Source of the DNA: CALKKN01 sp050118555
GTDB taxonomy: Bacteria; Pseudomonadota; Gammaproteobacteria; Xanthomonadales; SZUA-36
Direction of reading: 5' to 3'
Assembly: GCA_050118555.1 (NCBI GenBank)
Contig: JASFKQ010000132.1
Span: 1 to 10,325, forward strand
Length of the DNA: 10,325 nt
Within the stretch, counting starts at the first letter, position 1. Each line of letters starts with the position of its first letter. The notes under the pieces are model-generated. The model did no database searches, was not told the origin of the DNA, and worked only from the letters and a program-made list of their open reading frames with translations. Of this stretch, positions 1 through 5,560 are shown piece after piece. Position numbers and translations under genes: made by a program.

Positions 1-6
1 CCCGGA

Positions 7-14
7 TTTTTTTT
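7..14 (+). terminator. T8 tract, possible tail of a terminator that starts outside the window
   Basis: Eight consecutive T residues follow a short GC-rich stretch (cccgga) at the very start of the window. A plus-strand intrinsic terminator would need a GC-rich stem just before the T run, and that part lies outside the window. The tract could equally be chance. Low confidence. Confidence 0.2.
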
Positions 15-41
15 GCGCGCTCCCGGGGCGCCTTGAGTCTC

Positions 42-152
42 CGGCGCTGGGACAAATCGTGCGCTCCAGATCTTGCCCAATGAGCATCGGATGTCCAGCA
101 GGTTTCAATTGCCCTGAAACCGCGCCGATTCCGGCTGGTGCGCTATGCGGGT
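42..152. repeat. 111-bp direct repeat, copy 1
   Basis: This segment matches 302-412 at an exact offset of 260 bp with two differences in 111 positions (A86/G346 and G90/A350). Homology stops sharply at both ends: C41 versus T301, and C153 versus T413. The repeat holds an internal inverted repeat, ggtttca at 101-107 and tgaaacc at 115-121. Its last 18 bases form the 5' arm of a long hairpin in this copy only. No open frame with coding character is visible. A recent local duplication of the region upstream of plsB or a small repetitive element are both possible. Confidence 0.9.
101..121. repeat. 7-bp inverted repeat in repeat copy 1
   Basis: ggtttca (101-107) and tgaaacc (115-121) are perfect 7-bp inverted arms around a 7-base loop. 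The same structure is kept at 361-381 in copy 2, because both mismatches between the copies lie outside it. It could be an operator-like palindrome or an RNA hairpin. Confidence 0.6.
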
Positions 153-173
153 CAACCCGCATAGTGCGCCAGC
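134..173 (+). repeat. Strong 18-bp hairpin with a UCAA tetraloop
   Basis: Positions 134-151 pair with 156-173 over 18 consecutive positions. Sixteen are Watson-Crick pairs, and two (T139 with G168, G142 with T165) are G-U pairs in plus-strand RNA but would be C-A mismatches in minus-strand RNA. The loop is tcaa (152-155). The asymmetry favours a structured plus-strand transcript, though neither a promoter nor transcription is shown. The 5' arm lies in the direct repeat and the 3' arm is unique to the spacer. No T-run follows, so it is not an obvious intrinsic terminator. Confidence 0.75.
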
Positions 174-215
174 ATCCTGGATGATGGCGCAGGACAGGTG
201 CGGCTGGGCGCCGGG

Positions 216-267
216 CTGGACTGAGGCCCGTAGCCTCAGCTACGGGTCGAAGGAAGCCCAAGTCCAG
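216..267. repeat. Nested stem structure in the spacer between the 111-bp repeats
   Basis: An outer 7-bp stem (ctggact 216-222 with agtccag 261-267) encloses an inner 7-bp stem (cccgtag 227-233 with ctacggg 240-246) that closes a 6-base loop. The loop cctcag (234-239) can instead pair with ctgagg (221-226), so the inner hairpin has a mutually exclusive alternative. This resembles a folded RNA domain, but GC-rich DNA gives short stems by chance, so confidence is moderate. Confidence 0.4.
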
Positions 268-301
268 GCGTGCATGGACCAGCCAGGGGCAGGATAGGAG
301 T

Positions 302-412
302 CGGCGCTGGGACAAATCGTGCGCTCCAGATCTTGCCCAATGAGCGTCGAATGTCCAGCAGGTTTCAATTGCCCTGAAACCGCGCCGATTCCGGCTGGTG
401 CGCTATGCGGGT
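302..412. repeat. 111-bp direct repeat, copy 2, immediately upstream of plsB
   Basis: Second copy of the 42-152 segment with 109 of 111 identical bases. It ends one base before the TAGAAT hexamer at 413-418 and 18 bases before the first plsB ATG. It therefore forms the immediate upstream region of plsB, and any -35 element or operator of that promoter would lie in the repeat. Here the 18-bp hairpin is replaced by a shorter stem, gcgggt (407-412) with acccgc (420-425), whose 7-base loop holds the TAGAAT. Confidence 0.9.
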
Positions 413-418
413 TAGAAT
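413..418 (+). promoter_or_regulatory. Candidate -10 hexamer (TAGAAT) for plsB
   Basis: TAGAAT matches five of six bases of the sigma-70 -10 consensus TATAAT and sits just after repeat copy 2. The best upstream hexamer is ttccgg (389-394) at an 18-bp spacing, which is weak. A start of transcription near 425 would leave only about six bases before the ATG at 431, but about 50 bases before the ATG at 476. Confidence 0.35.
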
Positions 419-430
419 GACCCGCCGACC

Positions 431-2941
431 ATGAATTCCGCTGACACCACATTCGGTTTCTTCGCCCGGCTCAGGATGTCCTGGTTCAGGCTGCTGCGGG
501 CCATGCTCCATCTCTGGGTGCGCGCCAAGGTCCTGCCCCAGCCGTTCGAGGACCTCGAACTCGATCGCAGCAAACCGATCTGCTACGTGATCGACTCCTA
601 CGCGCTGACCAGCCTTCTGATTCTCGACCGTGCCTGCGAGCAGCACGGCCTGCCCCGACCGCTGTGGCCAATGCCCACGGCGGCAGGCGTCGAACCACGG
701 TCTTATCTGGCTTTGCGCCGCAAGAAGGGGCTGATCATCCGGCGTACCGAGGTTCGCCGCCACTCCGATACCCTGAAACGGCTGGTCGAAAACGTCTGCG
801 AAAACCGGGTAGAGGATATCCACCTGGTGCCCGTCACCGTGTTGATCGGCCGCGCGCCGGACAAGGAAACCGGGCTGACCAAGATCTTCTTCACCGAATC
901 CTGGGATATCGGTGGCCGCGTCTGGCGCTTTCTGAACTCACTGGTCAATGGCCGCCACACCATGATCCAGTTCAGCGACCCGGTTTCGCTGCGCAGCCTG
1001 GCGGACGAAGGACTGGGCACCTCCAGAAGTCTGCGCAAGGCAGCCCGCATCCTGCGCGTACACTTCCAGCGCGTGCGCGCAGCGGCAATCGGTCCGGACC
1101 TGTCACACCGCCGCACAGTGGTCGAAGACGTCCTGGGCAGTGAGCCCGTGACCGAGGCCATCGCCGAACAGGCCCGGCGCGACAAGTCCAGCGAACAGAA
1201 AGCCTGGAAGCAGGCGCGCAAGTATGCGTTCGAGATCGCCGCGGACTATTCCTACGGTTTCGTGCGGGTGGCGTCCTTTGCGCTCACCTGGTTCTGGAAC
1301 CGCATCTACGACGGCGTGGACCTGGTGCATTTCCGGGGTTTCCAGCAGGTGGCCCCGGACTACGAGATCATCTACGTCCCCTGCCACCGCAGCCACATCG
1401 ATTACCTGCTGGTTTCGTACTTCGTCTACCACAACGGATTGGTGCCGCCGCACGTGGCCGCCGGGGTCAACCTCAATTTACCGGTCCTGGGGCGCTTCCT
1501 GCGCAAGGGCGGCGCGTTCTTCCTGCGTCGCAGCTTCCGGTCGCAGAAGCTCTACTCAGCCGTATTCCACGAATATCTTGCCCGCATCCTCGCCAACGGC
1601 ACCGCTATCGAGTACTTCATCGAGGGCACACGCAGTCGCACTGGCCGACTGCTGCAGCCCAAGGCGGGCATGCTTTCGATGACGGTGCGCAGCTACCTGC
1701 GGGCGCCCACACGGCCGATCATGTTCCAGCCCATTTACGTTGGGTACGAGCGTCTGGTGGAGGGCAAGAGCTACATCGCGGAGTTGTCCGGAAAAAAGAA
1801 GAAGAATGAATCTTGGGGCGACCTGCTCAAGGTTTACAAAGTGCTCAGGCAACGCTACGGCAAGGTGCACGTCAGCTTCGCCGAGCCGGTGTTCCTCGAC
1901 GCGCTGCTCGACCGGCACGACCCGGGCTGGCGCGAGCGGTCGACGCCGCAGGAAGAAAAGCCCTCGTGGCTGGGCACACTGGTCGAAGACCTTGGCCTGC
2001 AGATCATGCGCGGCATCAACCAGGCGACTCACGTCAACCCGATCAACCTGCTGGCCGCCACGCTGCTGACCACGCGCAAACTGGCCATGGGCAGCGAGGA
2101 ATTGATCGAACAGCTGTCGCTGTCGCTCGACATGCTCGAGCGCTGCAGCTACTCGGACCGGGTGACCCACACAGACAAGTCGCCGCAGGAAATCATCGAC
2201 TACGGGATCGCACTGGGCGTGCTCGAACGCCGCAGCCACCCTCTGGGCGACGTCATTGCCGTGGTGCCGGAGCAGTCCGTCCTGCTGGCGTATTACCGCA
2301 ACAACATCTCGCACCTGCTCGCGGTACCGTCGCTGGCCGCGGGCTGTTTTCTCAACACGCCGCGCATCGAAACCCGCCAGCTCAGGCGCATCGCACTCGC
2401 GGTTTATCCCTTCCTGAAAGCGGAGCTGTTCCTACCCTGGGATGAAGAGGGCTTCGTGACCGCTGTCGACAGCCACGTGGAGTGGCTCGTGTCGCGTGGC
2501 CTGCTGGCCGACAAAGGCGATGGCCTGCTGGAGCGGCCCCCCGGGGGCACGCGCGAGGATCTGCAACTCAGGGTGATGGGCAACGCCCTGATCCAGACCT
2601 TCGAACGCTACTACATCACCATTGCGATCCTCGCCAAGAACGGCTCGGGCACCCTGACGCGCATCGAACTGGAACGGCTGTGTTTCCTGACGGCGCAGCG
2701 CATCTCGGAGACGAACGAGTTCGCGGCGCCGGAGTTTTCCGACCGTACCCTCTTCCGCCAGTTCATATCCCTGCTGCGAGAGAGCAGGGTGCTGACCACG
2801 AACCGGGACGAAAAGCTCGAATTCACCGAAGTCCTGCAGAAAATCAGCGACGATGCCACCTTCATCCTCAGCAAGGAAATCCGGCAGGGCATCATGCGCG
2901 TGGCCCCCCAGGTGCTTCGCGAGGAGATTGCCGACACCTGA
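431..2941 (+). CDS. plsB: Glycerol-3-phosphate 1-O-acyltransferase PlsB
   Basis: PlsB is an inner-membrane-associated enzyme that transfers an acyl group from acyl-ACP or acyl-CoA to sn-glycerol-3-phosphate, the first step of phospholipid synthesis. The 836 residues compare with 807 in E. coli. Acyltransferase motif I is HRSHID at 319-324 (the HX4D catalytic pair is H319 and D324), motif III is EGTRSRTG at 398-405, and motif IV is PIYVGYE at 434-440. The long N- and C-terminal regions are typical of PlsB rather than PlsC. The start is uncertain: neither ATG 431 nor ATG 476 has a good Shine-Dalgarno, but residues from Met16 (476) line up with the remembered E. coli N terminus (MSGWPR versus MSWFRL). 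The gene appears to stand alone, behind the repeat region and followed by REP-like palindromes. Confidence 0.96.
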   Translation: MNSADTTFGFFARLRMSWFRLLRAMLHLWVRAKVLPQPFEDLELDRSKPICYVIDSYALTSLLILDRACEQHGLPRPLWPMPTAAGVEPRSYLALRRKKGLIIRRTEVRRHSDTLKRLVENVCENRVEDIHLVPVTVLIGRAPDKETGLTKIFFTESWDIGGRVWRFLNSLVNGRHTMIQFSDPVSLRSLADEGLGTSRSLRKAARILRVHFQRVRAAAIGPDLSHRRTVVEDVLGSEPVTEAIAEQARRDKSSEQKAWKQARKYAFEIAADYSYGFVRVASFALTWFWNRIYDGVDLVHFRGFQQVAPDYEIIYVPCHRSHIDYLLVSYFVYHNGLVPPHVAAGVNLNLPVLGRFLRKGGAFFLRRSFRSQKLYSAVFHEYLARILANGTAIEYFIEGTRSRTGRLLQPKAGMLSMTVRSYLRAPTRPIMFQPIYVGYERLVEGKSYIAELSGKKKKNESWGDLLKVYKVLRQRYGKVHVSFAEPVFLDALLDRHDPGWRERSTPQEEKPSWLGTLVEDLGLQIMRGINQATHVNPINLLAATLLTTRKLAMGSEELIEQLSLSLDMLERCSYSDRVTHTDKSPQEIIDYGIALGVLERRSHPLGDVIAVVPEQSVLLAYYRNNISHLLAVPSLAAGCFLNTPRIETRQLRRIALAVYPFLKAELFLPWDEEGFVTAVDSHVEWLVSRGLLADKGDGLLERPPGGTREDLQLRVMGNALIQTFERYYITIAILAKNGSGTLTRIELERLCFLTAQRISETNEFAAPEFSDRTLFRQFISLLRESRVLTTNRDEKLEFTEVLQKISDDATFILSKEIRQGIMRVAPQVLREEIADT

Positions 2942-2950
2942 CACGGATCT

Positions 2951-2974
2951 GTGGGAGCCCCCCCGGGGGGCGAT
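2951..2974 (+). repeat. REP-like palindrome, GTGGGAGC family
   Basis: The unit begins GTGGGAGC and ends CGAT, with a core of seven C followed by six G that can form a hairpin. It starts nine bases after the plsB stop codon. The layout matches pseudomonad-style REP elements. It may stabilise or attenuate the plsB mRNA. Confidence 0.65.
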
Positions 2975-2993
2975 CTGGATAGGCCTCGACCTT

Positions 2994-3015
2994 CGCAGGC
3001 AAGCCTGCTCCCACA
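2994..3015 (-). repeat. REP-like palindrome in inverted orientation
   Basis: Read on the minus strand, the unit begins TGTGGGAGCAGGC, then TTG, then CCTGCGA, which is close to the REP form I know from Pseudomonas. The stem is caggc/gcctg around a short aa-type loop. It is head-to-head with the unit at 2951-2974, so the two form a BIME-like pair. Confidence 0.7.
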
Positions 3016-3050
3016 ACGGACTGCAGTCACCGATGGACTGTTAAGAGATG

Positions 3051-3073
3051 GTGGGAGCACCCTTGGGTGCGAT
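3051..3073 (+). repeat. REP-like palindrome, third unit
   Basis: GTGGGAGC at the start, CGAT at the end, and a perfect 6-bp stem gcaccc (3057-3062) with gggtgc (3065-3070) around a TT loop. It ends 31 bases before the stop codon of the convergent ydcH-like gene and completes an alternating +/-/+ set between two convergent genes. Confidence 0.65.
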
Positions 3074-3104
3074 TTCAATGAGTCTCAACGAACGCGGGGA
3101 TGCC

Positions 3105-3317
3105 TCAGGCATCGAGATCGGGGATCAGGCTGGATTCCAGGTTGGCGATCCAGTCCTTCAACTTCAGCTTGCGCTTTTTCATCCGGGTCAGTCGGAGCTG
3201 ATCGACACTGGGGTCTTCCGAGAGGCGGGCGATCGCCTCGTCAAGGTCGCGATGCTCTTCGCGCAACTCGGCGAGCCGGTGGGCTATTTCGCCCGGATCT
3301 CCACTGTAGGTGCTCAC
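3105..3317 (-). CDS. YdcH-like DUF465 small protein
   Basis: A 70-residue, highly charged protein with the layout of the YdcH/DUF465 family. A first helix (about 11-32) carries the DLDEAIARL element. A turn with the DPSVDQL element follows, and a second helix (about 38-65) carries the basic stretch MKKRKLKLKDWI. It has no signal peptide or membrane segment and is predicted to form a cytosolic helical hairpin. Family function is not established. The start is GTG at 3317 with no clear Shine-Dalgarno, which leaves the exact start open. The gene diverges from ttcA across a very short shared regulatory gap and converges on plsB through the REP-like set. Confidence 0.85.
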   Translation of the reverse strand: MSTYSGDPGEIAHRLAELREEHRDLDEAIARLSEDPSVDQLRLTRMKKRKLKLKDWIANLESSLIPDLDA

Positions 3318-3318
3318 G

Positions 3319-3358
3319 TTACAAGGATAATACAGAATTGGCGTAGAATGCGTATTCT
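3319..3358. promoter_or_regulatory. Candidate divergent promoter and operator region of ydcH-like gene and ttcA
   Basis: TAGAAT (3344-3349) is a plausible -10 for ttcA, giving a leader of roughly 25-30 bases to ATG 3383. TTACAA (3319-3324) is a weak -35 at a 19-bp spacing. The pentamer AGAAT occurs at 3334-3338 and 3345-3349, 11 bp apart, and inverted as ATTCT at 3354-3358. CAGAAT (3333-3338) and ATTCTG (3354-3359) form a 6-bp inverted repeat around the -10. A regulator binding here could affect both genes. This is inference from pattern only. Confidence 0.3.
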
Positions 3359-3382
3359 GTTGCGCCGGTGACGCACATCCTC

Positions 3383-4243
3383 ATGAATATGGCGGAAAAA
3401 CAACGCTACGCGAACAACAAGCTGACCAAGCGGCTGCAGCGCAACGCGGGTCGCGCCATCACGGATTTCAACATGATCGGTGAAGGCGACCGCGTGATGG
3501 TCTGCCTGTCCGGCGGCAAGGATTCCTACACTCTGCTCGACGTGCTGCTGGCCTTGCAGCAGCGCGCGCCCGTGCGCTTCGAACTGGTCGCCGTCAACCT
3601 CGACCAGAAGCAACCGGGGTTCCCGTCCAATGTGCTGCCGGACTATGCCGCCTCGCTGGGCGTCCCGTTTCACCTGATCGAACAGGATACGTACAGCGTC
3701 GTGAAGCGTGTGATCCCCGAGGGCAAGACGACTTGTGGGCTCTGCTCCCGGCTGCGGCGCGGCGCCCTCTACCGCTTCGCCCGCGAAAACGGTATGACCC
3801 GCATTGCCCTCGGCCACCACCGGGACGACATCATTGAAACCCTGTTCCTGAACCTGTTCAACGGCGGTCGTCTGAAAGCCATGCCGCCCAAACTGCTCTC
3901 GGACGACGGCCTTCACGTGGTGATCCGGCCGCTGGCCTATTGCAGCGAGGAAGACATCGAGCGCTACGCGAAGGCAAGGGATTTCCCGGTGATTCCGTGC
4001 AATCTCTGCGGCTCACAACCTAACCTGCAGCGCCAGGCCATCAAGGAAATGCTGACCGAATGGAAAAGGCGCCACCCCGGGCGGATCGAAAACATCTTCC
4101 GCGCGATCGCGAATGTTTCACCGTCGCAACTCGCGGACCGCGAGCTGTTCGATTTCATTTCGCTCGGCGAGGGTGACCAGAGGCGCCAGCCGGACTGGCT
4201 GGCGCCCGAGCCACCCGCGCTGCGGAAACTCAAGATCGTCTGA
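3383..4243 (+). CDS. ttcA: tRNA 2-thiocytidine(32) synthetase TtcA
   Basis: TtcA is a cytosolic ATP-dependent iron-sulfur enzyme that puts sulfur on cytidine 32 of certain tRNAs. With the start at ATG 3383 the protein has 286 residues. The PP-loop SGGKDS at 43-48 binds ATP. One CxxC pair is at C118/C121 (CGLC, followed by SRLRRG) and another at C206/C209 (CNLC, followed by GSQPNLQR). In the family, cysteines from these motifs hold the [4Fe-4S] cluster. DFNMI, VNLDQKQPGFP and LGHHRDD are also typical. I chose ATG 3383 because GGTGA lies at 3367-3371; GTG 3368 and ATG 3389 remain possible. The TRAP binding-protein gene follows after 14 bp, so cotranscription is likely although the functions are unrelated. 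Confidence 0.96.
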   Translation: MNMAEKQRYANNKLTKRLQRNAGRAITDFNMIGEGDRVMVCLSGGKDSYTLLDVLLALQQRAPVRFELVAVNLDQKQPGFPSNVLPDYAASLGVPFHLIEQDTYSVVKRVIPEGKTTCGLCSRLRRGALYRFARENGMTRIALGHHRDDIIETLFLNLFNGGRLKAMPPKLLSDDGLHVVIRPLAYCSEEDIERYAKARDFPVIPCNLCGSQPNLQRQAIKEMLTEWKRRHPGRIENIFRAIANVSPSQLADRELFDFISLGEGDQRRQPDWLAPEPPALRKLKIV

Positions 4244-4245
4244 AC

Positions 4246-4252
4246 GAGGGAG
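4246..4252 (+). promoter_or_regulatory. Ribosome binding site of the TRAP binding-protein gene
   Basis: The purine-rich GAGGGAG lies between the ttcA stop codon and ATG 4258, five bases before the start. It supports ATG 4258 as the true start and independent initiation within a shared transcript. Confidence 0.7.
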
Positions 4253-4257
4253 AAACC

Positions 4258-5373
4258 ATGGACCGAAGAAAATTCGTCAAGACCGCGGGCGCTGCCGGCC
4301 TGGCCGGCACGGCCGGACTCCTGGCTGCCTGTGGCAACCGATCCGACAGTGAAGGCCAGTCGAGCGGACAGCCCCAGGCCTCCGCCGAAACCTTCGAGTG
4401 GAAAATGGTGACCACCTGGCCACGCGACTTTCCGGGACTCGGGACCGGGGCCAACTACCTGGCCGAGACGATCGGCAGGCTCAGCAACGGACGCCTCAAG
4501 GTCAAGGTCTACGGCGCCGGCGAACTCGTACCCGCCTTCGAAGTCTTCGACGCAGTCGAACGGGGCACGGCGCAAATGGGGCACGGCGGCGCCTACTACT
4601 GGAAGGGCAAGATCCCGGCCTCGCCGTTCTTCTCCTGCGTGCCTTTCGGGCTGACCGGCAGCGAGATCAACGGCTGGTTCTACCACGGCGGCGGCCTGGA
4701 GTTGTACCGCGAGGCCTATGCGCCTTTCGGTGTCATTCCCTGGCCGATCGGCAACTCCGGCACCCAGATGGGCGGCTGGTTCAACAAGGAGATCAACAGC
4801 GTCGCCGACCTGCAGGGACTGAAAATGCGCATCCCGGGCTTTGGCGGCGAAGTGCTCAAGCGTATCGGTGGTACGCCGGTGAACATCGCCGGCGGCGAGC
4901 TTTTCACCGCGCTGCAGAGCGGCACCATCGACGCCACCGAGTGGGTGGGGCCGATGAACGACCTGGCCTTCGGCCTGTTCCGCGCCGCGAAATACTACTA
5001 CTACCCGGGCTGGCACGAGCCGGGAACAGCGCTCGAAGGCATCGTCAACGCCGATGCCTACAATGCCCTGCCGGTGGATCTGCAGGCCATCGTGGAGGTT
5101 GCCTGCAAGGCGGCCAACATGGACATGTACTCCGAGTTCGAGGCCCGCAACGGTGACGCATTGAAGACCCTGGTGGAGGAGCACGGCGTCGAACTCCGGC
5201 CGTTCCCCGACGACGTGCTGGCGGAACTCAAACGCGTGTCGACTGAGGTCATCGAGGAGGCCGCGGCGGCCGATGAAATGTCCGGCAAAGTCTGGGCCTC
5301 GCTCAAGGACTTCATGGCCAGGGTCAAGCCCTGGACTGCGATCGGCTCACAGTACTTCGTGAACCACCGCTAG
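4258..5373 (+). CDS. TRAP transporter solute-binding protein, DctP family, Tat-type lipoprotein
   Basis: A 371-residue periplasmic binding protein of the TRAP class, which captures organic acids for a DctQ/DctM-type sodium-coupled transporter. The N terminus has a twin-arginine motif (RRKF, 3-6), a hydrophobic stretch and a lipobox LAAC (22-25), predicting a lipid-anchored Tat substrate. The mature part has GNSGTQMGGWF at 165-175, KMRIPG at 189-194 with Arg191, and DATEWVGP at 225-232. These match the alpha-keto-acid/lactate-type proteins such as TakP, where the equivalent Arg, Gln, Glu and Trp contact the carboxylate and a metal ion. The substrate is therefore inferred to be a 2-oxo or 2-hydroxy monocarboxylate. 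No DctQ or DctM gene is present: upstream is ttcA and downstream is a REP-like set and a convergent gene. Confidence 0.92.
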   Translation: MDRRKFVKTAGAAGLAGTAGLLAACGNRSDSEGQSSGQPQASAETFEWKMVTTWPRDFPGLGTGANYLAETIGRLSNGRLKVKVYGAGELVPAFEVFDAVERGTAQMGHGGAYYWKGKIPASPFFSCVPFGLTGSEINGWFYHGGGLELYREAYAPFGVIPWPIGNSGTQMGGWFNKEINSVADLQGLKMRIPGFGGEVLKRIGGTPVNIAGGELFTALQSGTIDATEWVGPMNDLAFGLFRAAKYYYYPGWHEPGTALEGIVNADAYNALPVDLQAIVEVACKAANMDMYSEFEARNGDALKTLVEEHGVELRPFPDDVLAELKRVSTEVIEEAAAADEMSGKVWASLKDFMARVKPWTAIGSQYFVNHR

Positions 5374-5383
5374 GGACCAAGCG

Positions 5384-5409
5384 ATCCCGAACAAGGTTCG
5401 GTCCTACGG
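5384..5409 (-). repeat. REP-like palindrome A1 (minus orientation)
   Basis: On the minus strand the unit reads CCGTAGGACCGAACCTTGTTCGGGAT. The stem ccgaac/gttcgg closes a short loop. It starts 11 bases after the stop codon of the TRAP binding-protein gene and is repeated identically at 5486-5511. Confidence 0.75.
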
Positions 5410-5434
5410 TGGTCGCGATCCATGCCCCCGCCCG

Positions 5435-5460
5435 CCGTAGGAGCGAGCCTTGCTCGCGAT
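5435..5460 (+). repeat. REP-like palindrome B1 (plus orientation)
   Basis: The unit starts CCGTAGGAGCGAGC and ends TTGCTCGCGAT. Stem gcgagc/gctcgc closes a short ctt loop. It is oriented opposite to A1 and recurs with two changes at 5535-5560. Confidence 0.75.
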
Positions 5461-5485
5461 TGAACCACCGGGCGGCCCCTGATAT

Positions 5486-5511
5486 ATCCCGAACAAGGTT
5501 CGGTCCTACGG
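5486..5511 (-). repeat. REP-like palindrome A2 (minus orientation)
   Basis: A second copy of A1, identical over 26 bases and 102 bp downstream. Together A1-B1 and A2-B2 form two BIME-like pairs, which suggests tandem duplication of a whole pair. Confidence 0.75.
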
Positions 5512-5534
5512 GGTCCCGATCAACACCCCGCCCG

Positions 5535-5560
5535 CCGTAGGACCGAGCATTGCTCGCGAT
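5535..5560 (+). repeat. REP-like palindrome B2, touching the stop codon of the DUF599 gene
   Basis: A copy of B1 with two changes (GGAC for GGAG and GCAT for GCCT). The G-to-C change leaves one stem position unpaired. Its last base is shared with the stop codon (5560-5562, minus strand) of the convergent DUF599 gene. The set may act as a two-way barrier to transcription or as an mRNA 3' stabiliser. Confidence 0.75.

Noticed and set aside
42..412. CRISPR array or IS element
   Set aside because: There are only two units, each 111 bp long with a 149-bp spacer. No transposase frame, terminal inverted repeats of IS type or cas genes are present.
240..452. Minus-strand open frame across repeat copy 2 and the plsB start
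   Set aside because: It overlaps the plsB start, shows no domain and lies in repeat DNA. The matching frame in copy 1 gives no coherent extension.
3964..5184. Minus-strand open frame (406 codons) opposite ttcA and the TRAP gene
   Set aside because: It spans two real genes on the other strand, has no family motif and has shadow-like composition.
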